This document shows positions 24,234-31,872 of a DNA stretch of 64,000 nucleotides, piece by piece (position 1 is the first letter of the stretch; every line of letters begins with the position of its first letter). Origin of the DNA: Candidatus Obscuribacterales bacterium. Lineage in GTDB: Bacteria; Cyanobacteriota; Vampirovibrionia; Obscuribacterales; Obscuribacteraceae. The notes beneath the pieces were generated by a model. It was not told the origin of the DNA, did no database searches, and saw only the letters and a program-made list of their open reading frames with translations. The translations under genes were made by a program, and so were the position numbers. Location: assembly GCA_031292355.1 (NCBI GenBank), contig JARLHI010000030.1:1-64000 (forward strand), in the 5' to 3' direction.

Positions 24234-25928
24234 ATGTCTGACCATACTAGCCCCGGATTCAAAACGCACGACGTCCTCAACCAGTCCCAGCCTCTGGTGG
24301 ACTACAACCTTTTTACGACCAATCTCGCCTTGCAAGAAGCAGTTGCTCGCGAAGGCGCAAGCTGGGCAGCACCGACTCTCAAAGAATACGGCGCGTTTTT
24401 AGGCTCAGGGGAAATGGTTGAAAATGGTCGACTCGCCAATAAATACCCTCCTCAGCTGCAATTATTCGATCGATTCGGCAACAGGCGCGATGAAGTAGAC
24501 TTCCATCCAGCCTGGCACGCCATGATGTCTACAGCTGTCGCTCATGGTCTGCATTCGTCCCCCTGGTCGCACCCACGAGCTGGAGCCCACGTAGCGCGTG
24601 CAGCGGCTGTAATGATGCACGTGCAAATTGAAGCCGGATCGCAATGCCCGATCACCATGACCTATGGCTCAGTCCCAACAATATCTAAGCGCAAAGACAT
24701 CGCCGATATCTGGTTGCCCAAGATTTTTTCTTCCACATACGATCAACGCCTGGTGCCTATCGCTCAGAAAAAGGGCGCCTTGATTGGCATGGGCATGACC
24801 GAAAAGCAAGGCGGCTCGGATGTGCGCACAAACACAACCACAGCTACATTGATACCAGGCACCGATGGCGAATATGAAATCGTCGGGCACAAATGGTTTT
24901 TCTCGGCACCAATGTGCGATGCCTTTCTGGTTCTCGCTCAGGCACCAAAAGGCATATCTTGCTTTTTCATGCCGCGCTTTCTACCAGATGGTAATAAAAA
25001 CGCCATCCACATTCAACGACTCAAAGATAAACTTGGTAATTCATCGAACGCTTCAAGTGAAGTGGAATTTCATGGTGCCAGCGGCTGGTTGATTGGCGAA
25101 GAAGGACGCGGTGTGCCAACCATCATCGATATGGCCAACTACACACGTCTGGATTGCGCGGTCGCGTCCGCCGGCTTGATGGTGCAGGTGGTGGCACAGG
25201 CTATTAATCATGCGACGTATCGAGAATCATTTAAGAACAAATTAGTGGCGCATCCGCTGATGCAAAATGTACTGGCTGATCTTGTATTGGAAATCGAAGG
25301 TGCTCAAGCTCTAGCAATGCGAGTAGCTCGATCATTTGACGGCCAGAACGACGAAGCCGAGTCACACTTCCGTCGCGTAATAACACCTACTGCTAAATAC
25401 TGGATTTGCAAACGCGGCGCTTCAGTTGCTGTTGAAGCAATGGAAGTTATGGGCGGCAATGGCTATGTTGAAGAAGGACCGATGGCTCGCATCTACAAAG
25501 AAATGCCTTTGAATTCAATTTGGGAAGGCTCAGGCAATATCATGTGCCTGGACATGCTGCGCGCCTTTGGCAAAACACCCGACGCACTAGAAGTGGTGCG
25601 ACAGGAATGGGCGCAGGCAAAAGGTGGCAATGCCAGCCTCGATAAATATGCGGCAGCGCTTGAAGCCGATATCTTGCAATCACAAAGCGATATGGTTGAG
25701 TCACAAGCAAGACGGCTGACCGAAAGATTGGCGTTGTGTGTTTCGGCAGCTTTACTTGTACGCAATGCACCATCGTATGTAGCGGATGCTTTCTGTGACT
25801 CGCGTCTTGGTCGTGATTGGGGTTCTACATTTGGCACCTTGAATGCGAACGTTCGCTTCGAGGAAATCGTCGAACGCGGCAGTCCAGTCGAGCATAAGGT
25901 TGAAAAATCGAAAGTCGCGGCAGTTTAG
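24234..25928 (+). CDS. aidB: AidB-type acyl-CoA dehydrogenase
   Basis: 564 residues, the size and architecture of AidB, an FAD-containing acyl-CoA-dehydrogenase-fold protein of the adaptive response to alkylating agents. Diagnostic blocks are GMTEKQGGSDVRTNTT, the FAD-site region HKWFFSAPMCDAF, and near the C-terminus MGGNGYVEEGPMARIYKE and NSIWEGSGNIMCLDMLR. ATG 24234 is chosen for GGAG seven bases upstream. Together with ogt and the Ada/AlkA fusion it makes a full alkylation-response set in this window, but I found no copy of the ACTAACGCAAG motif in front of it. Confidence 0.88.
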   Translation: MSDHTSPGFKTHDVLNQSQPLVDYNLFTTNLALQEAVAREGASWAAPTLKEYGAFLGSGEMVENGRLANKYPPQLQLFDRFGNRRDEVDFHPAWHAMMSTAVAHGLHSSPWSHPRAGAHVARAAAVMMHVQIEAGSQCPITMTYGSVPTISKRKDIADIWLPKIFSSTYDQRLVPIAQKKGALIGMGMTEKQGGSDVRTNTTTATLIPGTDGEYEIVGHKWFFSAPMCDAFLVLAQAPKGISCFFMPRFLPDGNKNAIHIQRLKDKLGNSSNASSEVEFHGASGWLIGEEGRGVPTIIDMANYTRLDCAVASAGLMVQVVAQAINHATYRESFKNKLVAHPLMQNVLADLVLEIEGAQALAMRVARSFDGQNDEAESHFRRVITPTAKYWICKRGASVAVEAMEVMGGNGYVEEGPMARIYKEMPLNSIWEGSGNIMCLDMLRAFGKTPDALEVVRQEWAQAKGGNASLDKYAAALEADILQSQSDMVESQARRLTERLALCVSAALLVRNAPSYVADAFCDSRLGRDWGSTFGTLNANVRFEEIVERGSPVEHKVEKSKVAAV

Positions 25929-25932
25929 AAAC

Positions 25933-26349
25933 ATGGTGCCTATCGTGCGCATACTTTGTCTTTTGCTAGTTACATTTATGATTTCTCTATCTGCTTATGC
26001 TGCAAACGACGTCGCGCTACCCTGGCGAGGGTCGGTGCCAGGGGCGTCAGAATCAGAAAGATGGGCTTGGGTAAAAAATCACATTGAGCTTTTGGCTACA
26101 TCTGACAAAGCAGGCGTAGACAAAATATTGTCTCCTGATGCCAAATCGCAACATCGATCAACGTCAAGTTATGACCTTAGAATTGCCGACGTCCCCAACA
26201 TCTCCGACGCTTTCAATAAAGTGGTTGTTGGGAAAAAGGACTATTACAGCCTTAGTATTTCATTCGACGAAACAGGAAAAGTCATCAACGCTGCGGTGAA
26301 ATTGAACCGGCTTCCAATTCCCGCACAAATGATGCAAAAAGCGCATTGA
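25933..26349 (+). CDS. Small exported protein, 138 aa
   Basis: No family recognised. A signal peptide (MVPIVRILCLLLVTFMISLS, cleavage near AYA) precedes a ~115-residue domain with mixed helix and strand. ATG 25933 lies four bases after the aidB stop without a ribosome binding site, suggesting translational coupling. The longer open frame would overlap aidB by 86 bp and is unlikely. Confidence 0.55.
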   Translation: MVPIVRILCLLLVTFMISLSAYAANDVALPWRGSVPGASESERWAWVKNHIELLATSDKAGVDKILSPDAKSQHRSTSSYDLRIADVPNISDAFNKVVVGKKDYYSLSISFDETGKVINAAVKLNRLPIPAQMMQKAH

Positions 26350-26365
26350 ACTATTCAAGTCCAGC

Positions 26366-27217
26366 TCACAGCCTTTGACTATGGAAGAAATCCCAGACCA
26401 AGTCAGTTGCGTTCAATTTATCGGTGCGTTTGCCGAAGAGACGCTCAGACAGAGTTTCAGTACCACCAGGATAGGTGTGTCCCGCTTCAGCGATTGTATA
26501 GAAGTGAACACAAGGTGGATAGAAAAGATGAGTCACACCATCCGCAGCAGAAACAGTAACTGGTTCTGCTGCGCATCCACACGCCTCGGCATAGTTTTTG
26601 ACGATAGCACGAAGTGACGGACGATTTCGCGCCTCCTTGCTCCAGATGTCTTTGACCATGCCACCATCTATTGGGATCATGGGATCGTCTTCGCAAGCAA
26701 TCACAAGAGCAGGCACAGCTCGCACCAACTTGGGTTCCGGGATGGCCAGAAAACCGGCAACCGGACCGACTGCCGCTATCACATCCGAAAGATCAACAGC
26801 CAGGCGCCATGCCATTGCAGCACCGTTTGAAAAACCTGTGGCATAGATACATCGGTCATCGATTTTGTGCTCTCGTTTGATAACATCAATCAAAGTACGC
26901 ACGAAGGCAACGTCATCTGGTCTATTAGCACCACTGCTTGCGACTCCAGCGTTCCAGAATTGAGGATTACGCATGAAGGATTGTGGACGTGATGGATCCT
27001 TTGCGATACCATCAGGAAAAACAGCAATGAATCCTTCGGCATCGGCTTTGTGATGCCAGCCAGTGATCTTGGCTGCGAGCTCTCCAGTGCCACCAGCACC
27101 ATGGAAAACAAATACCAGCGGATACGTTTTCTCACGATCATAATGAGGCGGCAAGTGCAGCCGATATGTCCTTTGAAAGCCCTCAAACTCTAAATTACAT
27201 AGCAATGGCGAAGGCAC
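26366..27217 (-). CDS. PHB-depolymerase/feruloyl-esterase family hydrolase
   Basis: A 283-residue alpha/beta esterase of the LpqC / polyhydroxybutyrate depolymerase family (CE1-like). VFVFHGAGGTGE is the oxyanion segment and YATGFSNGAAM holds the nucleophile Ser. The acid is probably in ACEDDPMIP and the base His in IAEAGHTYPGG. No signal peptide is seen, so a cytoplasmic role or oligomer hydrolysis is more likely than extracellular PHB degradation. The start is a GTG at 27217 or a TTG at 27205 (AAGGTG eight bases before it). Either way it overlaps the end of the upstream gene, implying coupling. Confidence 0.8.
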   Translation of the reverse strand: MPSPLLCNLEFEGFQRTYRLHLPPHYDREKTYPLVFVFHGAGGTGELAAKITGWHHKADAEGFIAVFPDGIAKDPSRPQSFMRNPQFWNAGVASSGANRPDDVAFVRTLIDVIKREHKIDDRCIYATGFSNGAAMAWRLAVDLSDVIAAVGPVAGFLAIPEPKLVRAVPALVIACEDDPMIPIDGGMVKDIWSKEARNRPSLRAIVKNYAEACGCAAEPVTVSAADGVTHLFYPPCVHFYTIAEAGHTYPGGTETLSERLFGKRTDKLNATDLVWDFFHSQRL

Positions 27218-27764
27218 CTTGAAGATGTGTTCTTTGTGGACCAGGCAAGCGCATAATTATTTTGCATGATATTGCGCCATGATCGTACGTTCCAAACATC
27301 ATTTTTAAGCCGAAGCCAGTAACCGAATTGAACATTTCGCTGTTGCCACCATTTGCACAACTGACTTTGACGACCGGCATGTTACTTGAAATTTGCGGCG
27401 TGAAAGTCAAAGTTTTCCCTTGCAGGTCATCGAGTGAGTAACCGGTATCAAATTTGATTTCGATTTTCTGCGCGTTTCCTTCAGATGAGATGAGCAAATC
27501 ATCAAATTCAAAATTATTCGCAGAAGAAACAAATTTAGCGTTATAAACTTTGAAAGGCTGACCACAAACAGTGCCATCGGCTGGCTGCGTGAACGGGGCG
27601 ATATCTTTGACTGAATTGCACCAGTCTGTGACGTTCGACGGATTTGTCTGATATGGACTGGCAGGTTGAGCCTGGCAAGGCAGCACCGTCAACAGTGCTA
27701 CCAACACGCCAGCCATGACAGCTACGGACGCCGTGATGCTAACAGAATGTCCGATACGAGCCAT
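27195..27764 (-). CDS. Secreted hypothetical protein, 189 aa
   Basis: No family recognised. A signal peptide (MARIGHSVSITASVAVMAGV, cleaved after CQA) precedes a beta-rich domain with several Cys residues (WCNS, VCGQ, VSCANGG, ISCKI) that could form disulfides in the periplasm. ATG 27764 is chosen for GGGAG eight bases upstream. Overlaps the start of the esterase gene by up to 23 bp, so the two are likely co-translated. Confidence 0.6.
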   Translation of the reverse strand: MARIGHSVSITASVAVMAGVLVALLTVLPCQAQPASPYQTNPSNVTDWCNSVKDIAPFTQPADGTVCGQPFKVYNAKFVSSANNFEFDDLLISSEGNAQKIEIKFDTGYSLDDLQGKTLTFTPQISSNMPVVKVSCANGGNSEMFNSVTGFGLKMMFGTYDHGAISCKIIMRLPGPQRTHLQGAFAIAM

Positions 27765-27845
27765 ACCAATTTCTCCCACAGCGCCGACCAGCTAAGTTTA
27801 AATGACCAGACAACATTTTGATCGAAACCAGTCTCTTTCATGAAA

Positions 27846-27882
27846 GAAAAAGGACCTGCCAATCATTTTGATGAGCAGGTCC
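27846..27882 (-). terminator. Intrinsic terminator of alpha/beta hydrolase gene
   Basis: On the minus strand GGACCTGC pairs with GCAGGTCC, with an inner ATCA/TGAT helix, followed by TTTTTC. It lies 28 bp after the stop codon of the gene at 27911. Confidence 0.9.
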
Positions 27883-27910
27883 ATTCAAAAGTCTCGAGAG
27901 TTCGATTGGA

Positions 27911-28783
27911 CTATCGAGCAGCAACAGGCTCATTGACTGAAAGTGTTTTGCCGAATTCTCGAATCCCTTCAGCAAAGATTTGACGGTCTTCAACAGCCAC
28001 TTCATCATGTGCGGTGTTTGGCAACTCAAGGTAGCTTTTGCTACCGATTGCTCGTTCGAACAAGATTTCGCCGTGGCGGGTTCCAACTTCAGTGTCTTTG
28101 GCACCATGGATGATGAGAACTGGTTTCGAGAAATCTTCGATCGCAAGAACATTGTCCATATAAGGCTGAGGGAACATGCTAGTTGGATAAATCTGCATCC
28201 AGGGCATATTTTCGAGTGCAAGATCACGCATTGATGTAAAAGCGGATTGGAGGATAACACCGCAGACTTCGCGAGTGCGAATTAGCTGGCAGGTGACACC
28301 ACCTCCGATTGACTCGCCATAGGCAATGACATCGCGAGGTGCAACGTCGCCTTCTGTTACCAGCCAATCATAGGCAGCGACTGAATCTTCGCAAAGAGAA
28401 CGGATGGATGGTGTGCCTTGACTGCGACCAAATCCCTGATAGTCATAAACAAAAACTGCGTTGCCAGCGTCAATTAGCCCCTGCAACAAGATGCCCAGGT
28501 CAAACAAATTACCCTCATTGCCGTGACTGACAAGAACGGTTTTCTTTGCGCCCTCAGTTTGAAACCAGACGCCATGCAATTTGCTACCGTTTTCGGTGGC
28601 AAAGAAAACATCCTGATATTTGTTATTTGTAAAAAGCGCCTGAACATAGTCGCCATCTGGATCATAAAGTGGTTGAAAAAGATGTGAAGCATATAAACGT
28701 TCATTGAAACGTGGAGAAAGAGCTACATAGGCTGCGCCGAGCAATGGTGTGAGAGCGGCGATTCTCTTGATAGTTTTAAACAT
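27911..28783 (-). CDS. Alpha/beta hydrolase (YfhR/ABHD13-like)
   Basis: 290 residues. An N-terminal hydrophobic segment (about 8-22, containing LTPLLGAAYVAL) suggests membrane anchoring. The core has VSHGNEGN (oxyanion), the nucleophile elbow YGESIGGG, an acid in IIHGAKDTEV, and His in NTAHDEVA. This order fits the S33-like group of YfhR/bem46/ABHD13 proteins, envelope-linked serine hydrolases of unclear substrate. It has its own terminator downstream and ends a divergent region of 265 bp before the tRNA. Confidence 0.8.
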   Translation of the reverse strand: MFKTIKRIAALTPLLGAAYVALSPRFNERLYASHLFQPLYDPDGDYVQALFTNNKYQDVFFATENGSKLHGVWFQTEGAKKTVLVSHGNEGNLFDLGILLQGLIDAGNAVFVYDYQGFGRSQGTPSIRSLCEDSVAAYDWLVTEGDVAPRDVIAYGESIGGGVTCQLIRTREVCGVILQSAFTSMRDLALENMPWMQIYPTSMFPQPYMDNVLAIEDFSKPVLIIHGAKDTEVGTRHGEILFERAIGSKSYLELPNTAHDEVAVEDRQIFAEGIREFGKTLSVNEPVAAR

Positions 28784-29048
28784 GGTGCTTTTCCTCGCTG
28801 ATGACTGCGGCTACCGAACGCAAGGCAGCATGCATTGTCGGATACGTCTGCTGCGGCTTATGGTCTGCTTCGGAGGCTGTTATTGTAGCGCGCCAGGGGT
28901 TGGTAAGAGGTTTCTGACAGCCAAGCGTGATGTGTTGTTACTGGTGGATTAACGTGCTAACTGGCTTCCAAGTGGTTCACGGCAGTGCCTGCGGGACTGT
29001 GCGACTCCGCTGCTGATGCACAGTTGGTCGTGGTAGAATTCCACTCAT

Positions 29049-29122
29049 GCGCTCGTAGCTCAGCTGGATAGAGTAGGTGGCTTCGAACCACTTGGTCGGG
29101 AGTTCGAATCTCTCCGGGCGCA
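29049..29122 (+). tRNA. tRNA-Arg (UCG)
   Basis: A 74-nt cloverleaf. Acceptor GCGCTCG pairs with CGGGCGC with discriminator A; D-arm GCTC/GAGT; anticodon stem GTGG/CCAC with loop CTTCGAA and anticodon TCG at 29083-29085; T-arm with the GTTCGAATC motif. CCA is not encoded. A strong terminator follows. The 3' half is the sort of site integrases use, and the accessory cluster begins right after it. Confidence 0.95.
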
Positions 29123-29135
29123 AGGCATGGCACAA

Positions 29136-29167
29136 GCTTCCGGAGCATTCTTCTCCGGAGGCTTTTT
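29136..29167 (+). terminator. Intrinsic terminator of tRNA-Arg
   Basis: GCTTCCGGAG pairs with CTCCGGAGGC across a 7-base loop, followed by TTTTT. Confidence 0.93.
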
Positions 29168-29168
29168 G

Positions 29169-29369
29169 CTATGGGTCACCACAATGTCGTAGTGACTCTT
29201 GGCTTTTTCGAACGTTGGGCTTTGCGTCCTGATACCTAGTGGAATTTCGCGAACACTCGACAGAACTCATTGAGTGGCCGCCAACAAGGATTTCAAAGGC
29301 CAATGGCTCATGAGTCGCGTCAAATTTAATTGAGTGGTTCAGGTCGGCGATTTCATGCGAATCAGTCAT
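29169..29369 (-). CDS. Possible small protein, 66 aa
   Basis: The ATG follows the stop of the SEC-C gene by three bases, so it could be translated by coupling. No recognisable domain, no hydrophobic segment, weak ribosome binding site. It may be a real downstream ORF or chance. Confidence 0.3.
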   Translation of the reverse strand: MTDSHEIADLNHSIKFDATHEPLAFEILVGGHSMSSVECSRNSTRYQDAKPNVRKSQESLRHCGDP

Positions 29370-29372
29370 TGA

Positions 29373-30434
29373 TTATCTGCCGCAACAAAATTTGATTTTG
29401 GCTCCGCTTGCGCACGGGCATTCCGCATAGCCGTTGACTATTAATTGAGGATTCTTCAATTCTATTCGTATGCGATTTTGCATGATACTCTGTACAACAT
29501 TCCTTTGTTCAATAAATTGCTCACTGTCCTTTTCAAATCGCATCAATATTTCGGACATTTGCACAAAAATATTAGAGAAGACAGTACTAAGATCGTCAAA
29601 AACTTTCATTTCCCCGGAGCCAATCTGTTTGGTTTCCCACGTTATTCCCTCTTGATCAATTGATGTATAAATATCGGTTGTAACTGCAAATAGAGCACCC
29701 ACGTTCGGATGGGCGAATTCACACAGCAGTTCATAAGCTCCGCGCGCTAAGGGCACGGATTTATTCAACCGCTCTATAAGCGTCAGTATGCTCCGCGCAT
29801 TTAAATCTATAAATTTCTGATCTGCCTTTGCTTTGTAGATGGATCCATTCGCAAGTTTGACAGCAAGCTGTTCGTGGTCTAGACCGTCGAGTCCGTCCCA
29901 GTCGAATCGAGTTGCGAGCAAAGTCTTTTTTACGAGCGTGTTAAGTTGTTCGGTGAACATCTCGAATTCCAATTCTTTGCACGACTGGTTGAGTTGGTTC
30001 AATGTTTGCGTCGCGTCATGAAAGTGAGCACAATGCTCAATGATGCTGCGAAAGCAAATGAATGGAACCAACATGTGCCCTTCTGCAATTTCTAGACGAC
30101 TTTGGTTCAGAAGTTGAGCTAAAATCAGTTGTTTCAGATGAAGGAATGTAGAAAGTAGACGTACTGGCTCGCCGCGTTTGTAGACAAGTACTAGACGAAT
30201 TTTGGATGTGACTGCTTCCCTTTCGCGAACATTGGCTGTCTCCTCAAGCATTTTGATAAAGCAATCCAATTGTTCGACATGCACATTTTTGTATGCGAAA
30301 TCAGGAGAGTTTTCAAGCAGCGATCTATGAATCTGACTGATGGTTGCCAGTGCACCTTCGACGTTGCCGCCAAGTATGATCGGACATGTCCAATTCGGCG
30401 ATAATTTATCTGTTGTCAAAATAGTATTGCTCAA
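29373..30434 (-). CDS. SEC-C motif protein with DUF5677-like domain
   Basis: 353 residues. The C-terminus is a SEC-C zinc motif (CPCASGAKIKFCCG), a small metal-binding tail found in SecA and in many accessory proteins. The central helical region (about residues 125-270, FICFRSIIEHCAHF ... GAYELLCEFAHPN) resembles DUF5677, a helical family often seen with mobile or defence genes. The start is a TTG; the N-terminal sequence looks well formed but no ribosome binding site is visible. First gene on the left side of the accessory cluster, all on the minus strand. Confidence 0.65.
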   Translation of the reverse strand: MSNTILTTDKLSPNWTCPIILGGNVEGALATISQIHRSLLENSPDFAYKNVHVEQLDCFIKMLEETANVREREAVTSKIRLVLVYKRGEPVRLLSTFLHLKQLILAQLLNQSRLEIAEGHMLVPFICFRSIIEHCAHFHDATQTLNQLNQSCKELEFEMFTEQLNTLVKKTLLATRFDWDGLDGLDHEQLAVKLANGSIYKAKADQKFIDLNARSILTLIERLNKSVPLARGAYELLCEFAHPNVGALFAVTTDIYTSIDQEGITWETKQIGSGEMKVFDDLSTVFSNIFVQMSEILMRFEKDSEQFIEQRNVVQSIMQNRIRIELKNPQLIVNGYAECPCASGAKIKFCCGR

Positions 30435-30497
30435 ATAACTACAGTGGATATTGATAAATTACCCCGTTTACGCCGCAAAATAGCACTGAGCGTTCGA

Positions 30498-31565
30498 TCA
30501 TCGAATCGATTTAAATCCATTCACCCCACTCAAATCAAGCCTAAAACCATTCACGACGGCCTCTCTTTGGAGAAGCGTCAAATGCTTGACTTGACTATCA
30601 GTTAAGGTGTTGAAAGAAGCATGCGCTGCTAACCTTAGAACCGCGAGCGGCTTGAACTGTACGGAATTATGATGCACACTCGTCAGATTCGAAAACAAAG
30701 TCATTTTTATCAAGCCATCCTTTATGTCATCCATAGCTGGCAATGCTCGAGTGTTGCTGTGCTTTGATTCTACGAGAAGAACAACGTCATCCACGATTTC
30801 GCAATGATCGGCCGTCAAGAAGTAAGTGCCACCTACTGAATCTACTATCGTGACACTCGCCTTGTTTCCTGAAAAAAACTCTTTGGGCTGAACTGTGTTA
30901 CTCTCTCTTCGTTGTGCAGACTGAGAGCGTAAGCGGGATAGCGACAAAAAATCCTCCTTGCCGCTCTTTAGCTCACGCATTTTATTCAATAAGGATTTTG
31001 TCGAACGCAACTGAACATTCAGTTTGTTACTGATCGCCTGATACGCAGCCAAAGCCAATTCTCCAACCTCAGATAGGCGCTCAAACTGTTCTAGATTCCA
31101 ATGTAATGCTGACGAATGATAATTTTCCAATTCTATTAAGCGTTGTTCTAGATAATTCGCGCTGAGCAACTGGTTGGTGATTTTATTTTTGTAAGCGGGA
31201 TTTGATTGAGCGCCATCGTAGTACGCAGGAATTACATAGATGCCTAAGAGGCCCATCAGGGCAACTGTGTCCCACTGCAGATAATCACAATCACCATCCG
31301 CGCCTTCGTCCTTTACCAGCGGAATAATAGTCACTTTCCGTCCACCGAACGACAACGAGTCATAAACACGAGAGTATGGGTAGGACCGGGTGCGCTTCGG
31401 AGAAAGCCATATACTAATAGCGACTTGTTTCAAATCAGCAAAGCTGTATAGAAAAGTTGTACTGATCGCTAACGCTTCTCGCAATTGATCGTGTGAGAAA
31501 GACGACAGTGTTTTGCAAAGAAATGGCTGATACGTAATACCTTTTATACTTGCCTCGATTTCCAT
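30498..31565 (-). CDS. Restriction-endonuclease-like protein, PD-(D/E)XK type
   Basis: 355 residues. The C-terminal half carries a PD-(D/E)XK-like core: LTADHCEIVDD, five residues, then VESKHS, followed by DIKDGLIKMTLFSNL. This pattern is seen in several type II restriction-enzyme families. The N-terminal half may be a DNA-recognition domain. No DNA methyltransferase is encoded anywhere in this window, so it is not an ordinary restriction-modification gene here. ATG 31565 is chosen for GGAAGG about ten bases upstream. It lies 307 bp downstream of the OLD-like nuclease gene on the same strand and may act with it or alone. Confidence 0.6.
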   Translation of the reverse strand: MEIEASIKGITYQPFLCKTLSSFSHDQLREALAISTTFLYSFADLKQVAISIWLSPKRTRSYPYSRVYDSLSFGGRKVTIIPLVKDEGADGDCDYLQWDTVALMGLLGIYVIPAYYDGAQSNPAYKNKITNQLLSANYLEQRLIELENYHSSALHWNLEQFERLSEVGELALAAYQAISNKLNVQLRSTKSLLNKMRELKSGKEDFLSLSRLRSQSAQRRESNTVQPKEFFSGNKASVTIVDSVGGTYFLTADHCEIVDDVVLLVESKHSNTRALPAMDDIKDGLIKMTLFSNLTSVHHNSVQFKPLAVLRLAAHASFNTLTDSQVKHLTLLQREAVVNGFRLDLSGVNGFKSIR

Positions 31566-31583
31566 TTTATTTTTGCCTTCCAA

Positions 31584-31872
31584 TCAAAAGCGTAATCTTT
31601 TTGATTGCACCACTGGTACTTCGTCAATGCAAAACCTTTAATTGCTCAAAAGTCAAACCAAATGTCTAACATTCTACCTCGTCGCTATCAAAGCAGGTCT
31701 TCGCTATCAAGAGGCTGGACAAATTCCAGATCAATCGCCCTGCCATTTAACTCGACAGACTAGTGATATTTATTCGGGTCTGTGCAGTCGGGTACTTTCT
31801 TATATGAGCGACTCCTGTACTAGTTGGTTCATATCGCGGCTGTTCAGTGGCTTTCGTCTCACCTAGGTCTGT
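31584..31872. other. Intergenic stretch without recognisable gene
   Basis: 289 bp between the restriction-like and OLD-like genes. It holds a 74-codon plus-strand ORF with no start signal or plausible composition, and no clear hairpin. It presumably carries the promoter of the restriction-like gene. Confidence 0.4.

Noticed and set aside
28957..29148. 63-codon minus-strand ORF with GEIRTPDQVVRSHLLYPAELRA-like sequence
   Set aside because: This is the antisense translation of the tRNA-Arg gene, a well-known annotation artefact.
31642..31866. 74-codon plus-strand ORF between nuclease genes
   Set aside because: No ribosome binding site, no domain, composition like noncoding DNA.
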